Under the pieces are notes generated by a model. The model was not told the DNA's origin. It made no database searches and worked only from the letters and a program-made list of their open reading frames with translations. Positions 18,074 through 26,590 of a DNA stretch of 64,000 nt are shown piece after piece. Each line of letters opens with the position of its first letter. Positions within the stretch are counted from its first letter, which is position 1. The stretch is from Streptococcus thalassemiae (GTDB lineage: Bacteria > Bacillota > Bacilli > Lactobacillales > Streptococcaceae). Both the position numbers and the translations under genes were made by a program. The stretch covers positions 350,001-414,000 of the forward strand of contig NZ_CAHJXN010000001.1 of assembly GCF_903645285.1 (NCBI RefSeq), written 5' to 3'.

Positions 18074-19264
18074 TTATTTGACTGCTTCTTTTAAAGCATC
18101 TACCTTGTCCAAACGTTCCCATGGAAGATCAATATCTGTACGTCCCATGTGTCCATAAGCTGCTGTTTGACGGTAGATTGGACGTTTAAGATCCAACATT
18201 TGGATAATTCCTGCAGGGCGAAGGTCAAAGATTTGACGGGCTGCTTTTTCAAGCTTGCTTTCAGCTACTGTTCCTGTACCAAAGGTATCGATACGAACAG
18301 AGACAGGCTGGGCAACACCGATAGCGTAGGCCAACTGCACTTCTGCCTTCTTAGCAAGGCCTGCTGCAACAATATTCTTGGCAATATAACGAGCTGCATA
18401 TGACGCAGAACGGTCCACCTTAGTCGCATCCTTACCAGAGAAGGCACCACCACCGTGACGAGAGTAGCCACCATAGGTATCCACGATAATCTTACGACCA
18501 GTCAAGCCTGAGTCTCCTTGAGGTCCACCGATTACAAAGCGACCAGTTGGATTGATGAAGAATTTTGTTTGCTCATCCAAGTACGAGGCTGGAATAACCT
18601 CTTTGATAACCTTGTTAATGACATCATTGTGAATTTGTTCGTTGCTGACTTCTGGATCGTGCTGAGTTGAAATAACGACTGTGTCCACACGTACTGGACG
18701 GTCATTTTCATCATACTCAACTGTAACTTGTGATTTAGCATCTGGGCGAAGATAGCTGATTTCCCCAGATTTACGAAGATCTGCTAAACGACGAACTAAC
18801 TTGTGGCTGAGTGAAATTGGCAATGGCATGAGCTCTTCTGTTTCATCCACAGCAAATCCAAACATGAGCCCTTGGTCTCCAGCACCAATCAAGTCCAGCG
18901 GATCTTGATCTGCATTTCCACGGACCTCCAAGGCTTCGTTAACACCTTGGGCAATGTCTGGTGACTGCTCAACAAGTGACGGATGGACTCCCACCGTCTC
19001 AGCAGAAAAACCATACTCTGTATTGGTGTAGCCAATTTCTGCAATGGTATCACGAACCACACGGTTAATATCCACATAGGCATTTGTAGAAATTTCACCA
19101 AAAACGTGGACAGATCCAGTATAGACAGCTGTCTCAGCAGCAACGTGAGCTTCTGGATCCTCTGCTAAAATAGCATCCAAAATCGCATCTGAAATTTGGT
19201 CTGCAATCTTATCCGGATGCCCTTCAGATACAGATTCAGACGTGAATAATTTACGTTCTGACAT
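18074..19264 (-). CDS. metK: S-adenosylmethionine synthetase
   Basis: A 396-residue methionine adenosyltransferase. Motifs include [16 protein letters not shown] (ATP site), [12 protein letters not shown], and the P-loop-like [17 protein letters not shown]. It makes SAM from methionine and ATP. An exceptionally G-rich ribosome site, AAGGGGGGAC, lies 6-7 bases before the ATG. That site is the last piece of an SMK (SAM-III) riboswitch, so translation should drop when SAM is plentiful. The gene is a single-gene transcript. Confidence 0.98.
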   Translation of the reverse strand: MSERKLFTSESVSEGHPDKIADQISDAILDAILAEDPEAHVAAETAVYTGSVHVFGEISTNAYVDINRVVRDTIAEIGYTNTEYGFSAETVGVHPSLVEQSPDIAQGVNEALEVRGNADQDPLDLIGAGDQGLMFGFAVDETEELMPLPISLSHKLVRRLADLRKSGEISYLRPDAKSQVTVEYDENDRPVRVDTVVISTQHDPEVSNEQIHNDVINKVIKEVIPASYLDEQTKFFINPTGRFVIGGPQGDSGLTGRKIIVDTYGGYSRHGGGAFSGKDATKVDRSASYAARYIAKNIVAAGLAKKAEVQLAYAIGVAQPVSVRIDTFGTGTVAESKLEKAARQIFDLRPAGIIQMLDLKRPIYRQTAAYGHMGRTDIDLPWERLDKVDALKEAVK

Positions 19265-19270
19265 AAAAAT

Positions 19271-19638
19271 GTCCCCCCTTAAAAATAGTGTTATAGAGTT
19301 ACAAAGTACTGGTAGGTATTTCCATTATCTAAGAGTTACGACGCGAAAGAAATAAAAACGATACTTTTTTATTTCTGAAGCTAGTAAGGTGCATAGGGTG
19401 ACCGCATTATAGCGGCAACCGTAGAATGACGCACGACTTTGGAGCTGTCAGTCTTTGCGAGTTACGACGCGAAAGAAATAAAAACAATACTTTTTTATTT
19501 CTGAAACTAGTAAGGCGCATAGGGTGACTGCCTTATAGCGGCAACCGTAGAATGACGAGCGACTACTTTGTAGCTATCAGTCTTTGCGAGTTACGACGCG
19601 TAAGAAAAAATAGAAATACCTACCATCTTATCGGGACT
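19271..19638 (-). promoter_or_regulatory. SMK box (SAM-III) riboswitch of metK, split by a large insert
   Basis: Read on the minus strand: GUCCCGAUAAGAUGG (ending near 19623), then after the insert CCAGUACUUUGUAACUC, then GGGGGGAC. This matches the SMK order (UUCCC, GAUGG hairpin CCAG, CUUUGUAAC, GGGGGA), in which the ribosome site pairs with the 5' strand when SAM binds. GUCCC pairs with GGGAC to form P1. The internal hairpin is a perfect 12-bp helix (19311-19322 with 19613-19624), but its loop is a 290-nt insert. Promoter element TATAAT lies at 19652-19657, so the RNA starts almost at P1. Confidence 0.85.
19323..19612 (-). repeat. 290-nt insert with 2.2 copies of a ~127-bp repeat
   Basis: GAGTTACGACGCG begins at 19333, 19459 and 19588, giving units of 126 and 129 bp and a short third copy. 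Each unit holds AGAAATAAAAA and TTTTTATTTCT arms (a strong hairpin) and the segments GCATAGGGTGAC and TAGCGGCAACCGTAGAATGACG. It has no reading frame of note and is not a BOX element. It sits entirely in the loop of the SMK hairpin. Confidence 0.8.
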
Positions 19639-19651
19639 ATATAACTTTATC

Positions 19652-19657
19652 ATTATA
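19652..19657 (-). promoter_or_regulatory. metK promoter -10 element
   Basis: Minus-strand TGGTATAAT is a good extended -10. No clear -35 is seen at 17 bases. The implied start is a few bases before the riboswitch 5' helix. Confidence 0.6.
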
Positions 19658-19725
19658 CCATTTTTAAACACAATTTGCAGTCTTTAATGTGGTATTTCGG
19701 TTTAGATAGTTCGTTCTCATAAAGC

Positions 19726-19751
19726 AAAAAGTTGGAGCTCAGTACTCCAAC
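19726..19751 (-). terminator. Terminator of cshB
   Basis: GTTGGAG and CTCCAAC pair around a seven-base loop, followed on the minus strand by TTTTTG. Confidence 0.78.
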
Positions 19752-19759
19752 GATTACTA

Positions 19760-21103
19760 TTAAAATGTTTGGCGTTTAGCTTTACGCTCGGCACGACCGC
19801 GAGCACGATTTTCGGCACGCTTGGTCTTACGGCGCTTTTCATCAACCGCCCATTGAATTTTCTTCTTATAACCCGGTTTGACTTTTTTCTTTTTCTTTTT
19901 AACCAGACCAATCATTTCAATATCAAGCTTATCTTGTTTTTTCTCACGGTTTGCACGACGATCACGGTCATAGGTATCTTGAAATTCCCCGTCTTTTACC
20001 ATCTTCGGAGTAAATTTAATTCCTAATTTCTCCAACTCACGGATATCCGAATCATCGCTTGGTTGGTAAAGGGTAATGGCTGTACCTGGTAGGCCATTTC
20101 GTCCAGTTCGACCAACTCGGTGCACAAAGAAAGACAAGTCTTGCGGAATGGCATCATTGATGACATGGCTGACACCTTCAATGTCAATTCCACGCGCTGC
20201 CAAGTCTGTTGCGACAATATACTCAAAATCCAGATTTTTCACCTGATTCATAATACGCTTGCGCTCACGAGGGGCAATATCTCCATGGATTTTTGCTACC
20301 TTCAATCCTTGAGCAGTCAGATATGAATGCAATTCATCAGCACGTGTCTTAGTGTTAACAAAAATCATTGCCAAATAAGGCTGCATCAACTGAGTCAACT
20401 GATAAATTTGAGCATTCTTGTCACGTCCCTTAGTAGAAATCAACCAATTATCAATGGTATCAGAAATGACCGTTTTGGTCTTGATTTTCTCCATGACAGG
20501 ATTTGACAAATATTTTTTCAAGAATGGTTGCAACTTTTGTGGAATAGTCGCTGAGAAGACCATGAATTGCAGGTCTTTTGGAAGGCTGCTAGCAATCTTA
20601 TCAACAGTTTCTAAGAATCCCATATCCAAGGTCATATCTGCCTCATCAACCACAAAGGTCTTGGCTTTATGAATAGCTAAATCACCAGATTTAACCAAGT
20701 CGTAGATACGGCCTGGTGTTCCAATAACAATATGAGGCTGATTGCTTGCCAATTTTTCAATCTGGCGAGCCTTATCAGTACCACCCACATAATTAACCAC
20801 ACGAACTTCCACTTCTGAGTGGGCAGCAATCTGACGGGCTGCTTGGTAAATTTGAGTAGCTAATTCACGGCTCGGTGCAGTAATCACTGCTTGTACACTA
20901 TCGCTAGCTTCATCTAATTGCTGGAAAATCGGTAACAAGAAAGTATGAGTCTTACCTGAACCTGTTTTTGATTCTCCAACCAAATCTCGGCCTGCCAAGA
21001 CAATGGGAATCAACTTATCTTGCACCTCTGTTGGAGTTATAAATTTCAGCTCCTGCAAGGCTTCTCTAATATAGTTTTTAAATTGAAATTTCGTAAATGA
21101 CAT
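19760..21103 (-). CDS. cshB: DEAD-box RNA helicase, CshB type
   Basis: A 447-residue RNA helicase with all core motifs: ESKTGSGKTH (I), TAPSREL (Ia), VDEADMTLD (II), FSATIP (III), ATDLAARGIDIEGVSHVIN (V) and HRVGRTGR (VI). The last 75 residues are very basic (KKKKKKVKPGYKKK), suited to RNA contact. It resembles Bacillus CshB, which acts in RNA folding at low temperature and in ribosome assembly. It is a monocistronic unit; two BOX elements lie upstream. Confidence 0.92.
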   Translation of the reverse strand: MSFTKFQFKNYIREALQELKFITPTEVQDKLIPIVLAGRDLVGESKTGSGKTHTFLLPIFQQLDEASDSVQAVITAPSRELATQIYQAARQIAAHSEVEVRVVNYVGGTDKARQIEKLASNQPHIVIGTPGRIYDLVKSGDLAIHKAKTFVVDEADMTLDMGFLETVDKIASSLPKDLQFMVFSATIPQKLQPFLKKYLSNPVMEKIKTKTVISDTIDNWLISTKGRDKNAQIYQLTQLMQPYLAMIFVNTKTRADELHSYLTAQGLKVAKIHGDIAPRERKRIMNQVKNLDFEYIVATDLAARGIDIEGVSHVINDAIPQDLSFFVHRVGRTGRNGLPGTAITLYQPSDDSDIRELEKLGIKFTPKMVKDGEFQDTYDRDRRANREKKQDKLDIEMIGLVKKKKKKVKPGYKKKIQWAVDEKRRKTKRAENRARGRAERKAKRQTF

Positions 21104-21174
21104 ACTATCCTCGATTCTATCTATCTTACCAATTATACCATATTTTATTCCATTTCAGTAGCCTCACTCATTTA

Positions 21175-21277
21175 TACTCAATGAAAATCAAAGAGCAAAC
21201 TAGGAAGCTAGCCGCAGGCTGTACTTGAGTACGGCAAGGTGAAGCTGACGTGGTTTGAATTTGATTTTCGAAGAGTA
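21175..21277 (-). repeat. BOX element, boxA-boxC, first of a tandem pair
   Basis: About 103 bp, from TACTCAATGAAAATCAAAG to TTTTCGAAGAGTA, no boxB. The boxA core reads TACGGCAAGGTGAAGCTGACG. The inner right end reads GAATTTGATTTTC instead of the usual GAAGAGATTTTC. Confidence 0.9.
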
Positions 21278-21308
21278 TTAGGCTATTTCCAGTAGCTTTT
21301 CTAATCAG

Positions 21309-21345
21309 AAAAAGGCTGGAATTTCATTATTCCAACCTCTTTTCA
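21309..21345. terminator. Terminator-like hairpin, copy 1
   Basis: AGGCTGGAAT and ATTCCAACCT pair in the 68-bp stretch that follows the first BOX element. The same stretch recurs after the second BOX. Confidence 0.6.
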
Positions 21346-21447
21346 TACTCAATGAAAATCAAAGAGCAAACTAGGAAACTAGCCGCAGGCTGTACTTGAG
21401 TACGGCAAGGCGACGTTGACGTGGTTTGAAGAGATTTTCGAAGAGTA
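21346..21447 (-). repeat. BOX element, boxA-boxC, second of a tandem pair
   Basis: About 102 bp, with the boxA core TACGGCAAGGCGACGTTGACG. Together with the 68 bp after it, it repeats the preceding 171-bp unit almost exactly. Confidence 0.92.
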
Positions 21448-21479
21448 TTAGGCTATTTCCAGTAGCTTTTCTAATCAGA

Positions 21480-21516
21480 AAAAGGCTGGAACTTGTGAAT
21501 CCCAACCTCTTTTCAG
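21480..21516 (-). terminator. Terminator-like hairpin, copy 2, after the EEP hydrolase gene
   Basis: AAAGGCTGGAA and CCCAACCTCTTT give a less perfect stem than copy 1. It lies directly downstream of the minus-strand gene ending at 21520. Confidence 0.55.
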
Positions 21517-21519
21517 TTA

Positions 21520-22335
21520 TTATTTCCAGTTTAAAATAGCATTCAAGCCATAGTGATCACTGACTTGCGGACTATTGTTACCATCAAATACAACATGTAA
21601 ATTTTCTACCTCTAACTCTTTGGTAGTAAAAACATAGTCGATTCGAAGGGGTTCAGTGTTCCCTTTCCAGCCATCAATTTCTGGTGGAACGGTATAGCTA
21701 CCGCTTTTCTCTTGAGCAACTTCAAAAGCGTCTTGTAAGCCTAATGGACTAGCTAAAATAGCTTGGTAGCCTTCCTGTCCAGCCGGATTGTTAAAATCTC
21801 CAGCGAGTAAAAGTGGCTTGTTCAATTCTTTCAAGACAGCCTCAAATCGTGCCCATTCTTCTTGGAAACCTTTATCCCACCAAGAGAGATGAACACTGGC
21901 AACTGCTAGCTCCTTACCATCGACTACAGTCTCAGCTAGGGCAACACGACGAGTATGATAGTCTGTTGGATCATCCACATCTGAAACCAAAATTTCTCTG
22001 GCTTCAATCGGTGTTTTAGACAAGATAGCCACACCTTCGTGGTAGCGATCATAACCGATATGGTTATAAGCCCAGGTCCAGTAGTAATTTTTCCCTTGCT
22101 CAGACAACTTTTCAACCAAGAGTCTAACATAGTGATCTTGGTGAATAGACTCAGCTGCTGGCAAAGCTTGATAAAGATCATTAACCTCCACCTCTGGAGA
22201 TGTGATCTCCTGATTGATTTCTTGGAAACAAATCAAATCATAGTCCTTTTCAAGAATATCCTCAAGCAAAATCTGGAATTTTTCCTCAGCTTCTTTTTCC
22301 ATCCAACTGTGAGTATTGAGTGTTAAAAATTTCAT
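21520..22335 (-). CDS. Endonuclease/exonuclease/phosphatase family protein
   Basis: A 271-residue EEP-fold hydrolase. Motifs run in order: MKFLTLNTHSW, the metal-binding Glu in DLICFQEINQE, a central HTRRVALAE segment, GDFNNPAG and the C-terminal SDHYGLNAIL. The fold covers DNases, phosphodiesterases and sphingomyelinase-like enzymes; the substrate cannot be told from the sequence. There is no signal peptide, so it acts inside the cell. It lies 51 bases after ptsG with a hairpin between, so it may be partly co-transcribed with the glucose PTS gene. Confidence 0.85.
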   Translation of the reverse strand: MKFLTLNTHSWMEKEAEEKFQILLEDILEKDYDLICFQEINQEITSPEVEVNDLYQALPAAESIHQDHYVRLLVEKLSEQGKNYYWTWAYNHIGYDRYHEGVAILSKTPIEAREILVSDVDDPTDYHTRRVALAETVVDGKELAVASVHLSWWDKGFQEEWARFEAVLKELNKPLLLAGDFNNPAGQEGYQAILASPLGLQDAFEVAQEKSGSYTVPPEIDGWKGNTEPLRIDYVFTTKELEVENLHVVFDGNNSPQVSDHYGLNAILNWK

Positions 22336-22353
22336 GCTTTTCTCCCAAAATAA

Positions 22354-22379
22354 GAGGTTGGAATACAGCTTCCAACCTC
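22354..22379. terminator. Hairpin between ptsG and the EEP hydrolase gene
   Basis: A perfect ten-base stem (GAGGTTGGAA with TTCCAACCTC) and a six-base loop. There is no long T run, so it may be a processing or partial termination site. Its stem sequence matches the hairpins at 21309 and 21480. Confidence 0.5.
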
Positions 22380-22386
22380 AAGTATA

Positions 22387-24567
22387 TTACAATTCTACTT
22401 TAGCAACTGCTGTTTTAGCTGCAAGAGAACCTGTTTTTTCTAATTTAACTGATTTAATTGCATCACCATTTGTGAAGACAACTACTGTTGAAGTTTCACG
22501 TCCTGCTGCACGGATAGCGTCCAAGTCAGCTGTGACAAGGAGATCACCTGCTGCAACTTTTTGTCCTTCAGCAACATGAACTGTAAATGGTTTACCTTCA
22601 AGACTTACTGTATCCAAACCAATGTGAACCAATACTTCAAGACCTGCTTCAGTCACAATACCAAGAGCATGTTTTGTTGGGAAGATGCTTGATACAGTAC
22701 CTGAAACTGGAGATACAATGTTTCCATTTGCAGGTTCTACTGCAAATCCATCACCCATCATTTTTTGAGCAAATACTGGATCTTTTACTTGTTCCAAAGC
22801 AACAACTTGACCGTCTGCTACTGAGTAAACTTCCTCAGTAAGACCTTTGAAGTGAACAGTGTTTTGTTGTGCTTCAGTCATTTGGCTTGGAAGAGTTTCA
22901 GGAATGATTTCACCTGAATCAAGAATATCTTGGATATCAGATTTCAATACGTCAGCTTTTGGACCGTAGATAGCTTGAACCCCTTGTCCTTTCATGACAA
23001 GACCCATAGCCCCTTCTGCTTTCCATTGCTCTGCATTTCCTACTTTATCTGCATCTTTAACAGTTACACGAAGACGAGTCATACATGCGTCAACATCAAC
23101 GATGTTTGCACGTCCACCAAGAAGGTTAATAATGTTTACAGCTTGAGAACCAGCTGCAACTTTCACTTCGCTGCTAGATTCTTCTGAACCTTCAGCAGTT
23201 TCGTAGTTTCCGTTACGCCCTGGAGTTGCGTAGTTGAATTTTTGAATCATGAAGTTTGCGATAAAGTACATGATTACAGCAAAGAGAACAGTTACCCAAA
23301 CGAAGTTAATGATATCCATACCGATACCAGCACTGATTGCAATAGGTGTACGAGTCAAGAACTCGATTGAACCGAATGAGTGCATACGTAGGTTTACAAC
23401 GTCAGCCATAGCGAAGGCAGCACCTTGAACAAGTGAGTAAACAAGATACATAGGTGTTGCAACGAACATGAACATGTATTCGATTGGTTCAGTAACCCCT
23501 GTCAAGAATGTTGCAAGAGCTGTCGCAATCATCATACCTTTGTATTTGTGTTTCTTGTCAGCATCAACATTACGGTAGATAGCCACAACCACACCCATCA
23601 AGATACCGAATGAACCAATCATTTGTCCAACTTTGAAACGAGCTGGGTGAACAGTATCTAACAAGTGTTGGTATTGACTAGCATCAGTACCTTTAAGGTT
23701 TACAAGGTCTGTTACCCATGCAAGCCAAAGTGGATCTTGACCAAATACTTGGCTACCTTTTGCTGCACCAGTTAAGACCTCATAAGTACCACCAAGAGCT
23801 GTGTAGTTCATTGGGATAGTCAACATGTGGTGAAGACCAAATGGCAAGAGCAAACGTTCCAATGTACCATACAAGAATGGTGCAAGGATTGGAGCAGTTT
23901 CTTGTGAGTTGGCAATCCAGATACCAAAGCTATTGATACCAGTTTGCACAAGTGGCCAGAAAGCAGCAAGTACAATTGCAGCAATTATTGAACGAAGAAT
24001 AACTACAAATGGTACAAAACGTTTTCCGTTAAAGAATGAAAGTGCATCAGGAAGCTTACGGAAGTTATAGTATTTATTGTAAGCAGTTGCTCCAATAAAA
24101 CCAGAAATAATCCCTACGAATACACCCATGTTAAGTGCTGGGGCTTCCATTACACTAATGAAGTAATCAGCAACTTTGATTGATCCACCAAAGAGAGTTG
24201 TTACCATAGCTTCTGGATTCTTCAACATGTCTCCTGATACGCCAAAGATTGTACCAGTGATACGGTTAATCAAGATGAAGGCAAGACCAGCGGCGAAAGC
24301 ACCACCAGCACGTTCCTTAGCCCAGCTTCCTCCAATAGCGAGGGCGAACAAGATATGAAGGTTAACGATAACCCCCCAACCGATTTGCTCTAGGACACCA
24401 CCAGTAATAACGAGTGGAGCAAAGTTAGGGTTAATCATCACGATAGACTTACCGATTGAAATCATCAAACCAGCAGCCGGCATAACCGCGATAACCACCA
24501 TCAAAGCCTTACCGAATTTTTGCCAAAATTCGAAAGACAAGACATTTTTGAATGTATCTTTCATCAT
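22387..24567 (-). CDS. ptsG: Glucose-type PTS permease, fused EIICBA
   Basis: A 726-residue three-domain sugar phosphotransferase. The IIC membrane part covers about residues 1-430 and includes GLHHMLTIPMNYTALGGTYE and FLTGVTEPIEYMF. The IIB domain carries phosphocysteine C495 in DVDACMTRLR. The IIA domain carries phosphohistidine H648 in VLVHIGLDTVSLEG. It imports and phosphorylates glucose or related hexoses. Length is as expected. A 25-bp palindromic CcpA-type site lies in the leader just before the ribosome site. Confidence 0.93.
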   Translation of the reverse strand: MMKDTFKNVLSFEFWQKFGKALMVVIAVMPAAGLMISIGKSIVMINPNFAPLVITGGVLEQIGWGVIVNLHILFALAIGGSWAKERAGGAFAAGLAFILINRITGTIFGVSGDMLKNPEAMVTTLFGGSIKVADYFISVMEAPALNMGVFVGIISGFIGATAYNKYYNFRKLPDALSFFNGKRFVPFVVILRSIIAAIVLAAFWPLVQTGINSFGIWIANSQETAPILAPFLYGTLERLLLPFGLHHMLTIPMNYTALGGTYEVLTGAAKGSQVFGQDPLWLAWVTDLVNLKGTDASQYQHLLDTVHPARFKVGQMIGSFGILMGVVVAIYRNVDADKKHKYKGMMIATALATFLTGVTEPIEYMFMFVATPMYLVYSLVQGAAFAMADVVNLRMHSFGSIEFLTRTPIAISAGIGMDIINFVWVTVLFAVIMYFIANFMIQKFNYATPGRNGNYETAEGSEESSSEVKVAAGSQAVNIINLLGGRANIVDVDACMTRLRVTVKDADKVGNAEQWKAEGAMGLVMKGQGVQAIYGPKADVLKSDIQDILDSGEIIPETLPSQMTEAQQNTVHFKGLTEEVYSVADGQVVALEQVKDPVFAQKMMGDGFAVEPANGNIVSPVSGTVSSIFPTKHALGIVTEAGLEVLVHIGLDTVSLEGKPFTVHVAEGQKVAAGDLLVTADLDAIRAAGRETSTVVVFTNGDAIKSVKLEKTGSLAAKTAVAKVEL

Positions 24568-24592
24568 TCAAATCTCCTTTATTTTTATTTAG

Positions 24593-24617
24593 GCAAACGT
24601 TTTACGAAAACGTTTGC
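24593..24617 (-). promoter_or_regulatory. Palindromic catabolite-responsive (cre) site before ptsG
   Basis: Perfect arms GCAAACGTTTT and AAAACGTTTGC are separated by three bases. TGCAAACGTTTTCG on the minus strand fits the cre consensus core. It lies 26-50 bases before the start codon, probably downstream of the transcription start. Confidence 0.65.
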
Positions 24618-24761
24618 ACCTTTTATGATTTAATTATACCACTTTAATTTTTTTTGTAAAGGCTTTTATTCAAAAAAATCCTCTTTTTTCAAAAATTTTC
24701 TAGGTGCTAAATTTCAAGTTCAAGTTAGCCATCAAGAAGTCTTCTCTGAGCGACTTCTTTA

Positions 24762-24885
24762 TACTCTTCAAACCACGTCACGTCGTCTTACCGTATATAT
24801 CTGACTGACTTTCTACAACCTCAAAACAGTATTTTGAGCATCCTGTGGCGAGCTACCTAGTTTGCTCTTTGATTTTCATTGAGTA
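24762..24885 (+). repeat. BOX element with one degenerate boxB
   Basis: About 124 bp. boxA lacks 12 bases: TACTCTTC joins directly to AAACCACG, as expected from a deletion between the two CTCTTC repeats. A diverged boxB (AACCTCAAAACAGTATTTTGAG) and boxC ending GAGTA follow. The rest of the 24618-24961 gap shows no gene. Confidence 0.85.
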
Positions 24886-24916
24886 TTAGAAGTCCCTTTT
24901 CTAAAATTTTTGTAGC

Positions 24917-24940
24917 AAAAAAGGAGATTTTACAATCTCC
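24917..24940 (-). terminator. Terminator of ftsEX
   Basis: GGAGATT and AATCTCC pair around a four-base loop, then TTTTTT on the minus strand. Confidence 0.8.
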
Positions 24941-24961
24941 TCATAAAAATAATTATTTTAC

Positions 24962-25888
24962 CTAAATCTTCAAGAATCGGCGCATGGATATTCCTGATCC
25001 CAATGAACCAATGAAAATCCCAATCACAAATAGTAGGGCAATCATCAAAGGACTAAATAAATCTGGACTAATCATAGATAGATTTTGTCCTACCAACGAT
25101 TTGTTGACAGATTGGTAAACCATTTGATAAACAATAAAGACTAAAACAGATGGTGCGATAGCTCCCAATAAACCGATAAAGGCTCCTTCTAACAAGAACG
25201 GTCCACGGATATAACTGTTTTTAGCTCCGACCAAGCGCATGATTTGAATTTCGCGACTACGGGAAATAATGGTAATACGAATGGTATTTGAAATCAAGAA
25301 AACTGCGACAAAAATTAACAAGGCAGCAATCCCTAGTCCCCAAACACGGATAAATGAAGCTAACTTGAAGAGTCTTTCTGTATTGGCACCGCCATCTTGA
25401 ACCTCAGAAACTCCTTCAATTTTTTTAGCATCTTCGGCTATAGTTTTTACATCATTTGGAGTATTTGCCTCTACAATATAGGCATCATAGAGAGGATTGG
25501 CATCTCCTTCAAAGATTTTCCAGTTATCTCCCATTGTCTCGGTTAATTTTTCATATTGTTCTTCTTTACTTGAAAAGGTAACACTCTTAACCGTAGACAT
25601 GTTCTTCAAAGAATCATATACCTTGTGGTAGTCATTATTTGTAACAGTTTGACCTTCTTTTTCAATTGTCTGACTGTTATCTTCCACATCCTTTCGGATA
25701 TAAACTACTACACGGACATTATTTTCAATATCTGTAGCTAGTTTCGCTGTATTGAAAATAACAGATGCAAATATTGCCACCAAGGTCAAAGTAATCATGA
25801 CTGAACTGACAGCAGCTACTGTCATCCAACCATTTCGTTTCAAACTTTTTAAGGCTTCAAATAAATGGCGAAAAAATCTACTAATCAT
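24962..25888 (-). CDS. ftsX: Cell division ABC transporter permease FtsX
   Basis: A 308-residue protein with four membrane helices and a large extracellular loop between the first and second (about residues 45-170). It acts with FtsE to drive peptidoglycan hydrolase PcsB at the septum in pneumococcus. The C-terminal FtsX domain contains ISRSREIQIMRLVGAKNSYI. Start chosen as MISRFFRHLF at 25888, eight bases inside ftsE. An in-frame upstream reading adds 21 residues but lies entirely within ftsE and lacks a usable ribosome site. Confidence 0.95.
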   Translation of the reverse strand: MISRFFRHLFEALKSLKRNGWMTVAAVSSVMITLTLVAIFASVIFNTAKLATDIENNVRVVVYIRKDVEDNSQTIEKEGQTVTNNDYHKVYDSLKNMSTVKSVTFSSKEEQYEKLTETMGDNWKIFEGDANPLYDAYIVEANTPNDVKTIAEDAKKIEGVSEVQDGGANTERLFKLASFIRVWGLGIAALLIFVAVFLISNTIRITIISRSREIQIMRLVGAKNSYIRGPFLLEGAFIGLLGAIAPSVLVFIVYQMVYQSVNKSLVGQNLSMISPDLFSPLMIALLFVIGIFIGSLGSGISMRRFLKI

Positions 25889-26573
25889 CGTATCCATACT
25901 CTCCTTTTGATTCGTCACGAACGACACGGCCATTTTCAATGGCAATGACACGGTGGCGCAAGGTATTTACAATCTGGCTATTATGAGTCGCCATCAAAAT
26001 AGTTGTCCCTTGTAGGTTAATCCGTTCCAAGAGATTCATAATTTCCCATGAATTATCAGGATCCAGGTTTCCTGTTGGTTCATCGGCTATCAATACTTTG
26101 GGATTATTTACAATGGCACGCGCAATCGCAATCCGCTGTTGCTCCCCACCTGAGAGTTCATTTGGGAAAGAACGAACCTTATGCTTCAAGCCAACCAAGT
26201 CCAAAACTTCCATCACTCGTTTTTTGATATTACGGCGATTTTCCCCGATTACTTCCATAGCGTATGCAATATTCTCATAAACCGTTTTCTTTGGCAACAG
26301 TTTATAATCCTGGAAGACAACCCCAACACTACGACGTAGAAGCGGGACATCTTTCTTTTTAATCTTAACCAGATTAAAACCAGCAACTGATAGGCTTCCT
26401 TTATCGATTTTTACTTCACGATACAGAGAACGAATAAAAGTTGACTTACCTGCTCCTGAAGGTCCTACGATGTAAGCAAATTCCCCTGGTTGAACACTGA
26501 CCGAAACACCGCGTAGGGCAGTCGTTCCGTTGTCGTATTTTTTGACGACATCTCTCATTTCAATGATTGACAT
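25881..26573 (-). CDS. ftsE: Cell division ATP-binding protein FtsE
   Basis: A 230-residue ABC ATPase with Walker A GPSGAGKST, signature ELSGGEQQR, Walker B LIADEPTGNLD and switch ATHNSQIVNTL. It powers FtsX-dependent control of septal wall hydrolysis and is essential in pneumococcus. It overlaps ftsX by eight bases and follows prfB by 17 bases, so prfB-ftsE-ftsX form one operon. Confidence 0.97.
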   Translation of the reverse strand: MSIIEMRDVVKKYDNGTTALRGVSVSVQPGEFAYIVGPSGAGKSTFIRSLYREVKIDKGSLSVAGFNLVKIKKKDVPLLRRSVGVVFQDYKLLPKKTVYENIAYAMEVIGENRRNIKKRVMEVLDLVGLKHKVRSFPNELSGGEQQRIAIARAIVNNPKVLIADEPTGNLDPDNSWEIMNLLERINLQGTTILMATHNSQIVNTLRHRVIAIENGRVVRDESKGEYGYDD

Positions 26574-26590
26574 GTGACTTCCTTTCTATA

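Noticed and set aside
23071..23187. Plus-strand frames inside ptsG
   Set aside because: These are shadow frames of a conserved gene on the other strand.
25889..25951. Longer start for ftsX
   Set aside because: The extra 21 codons lie inside ftsE with no good ribosome site and are not part of FtsX.
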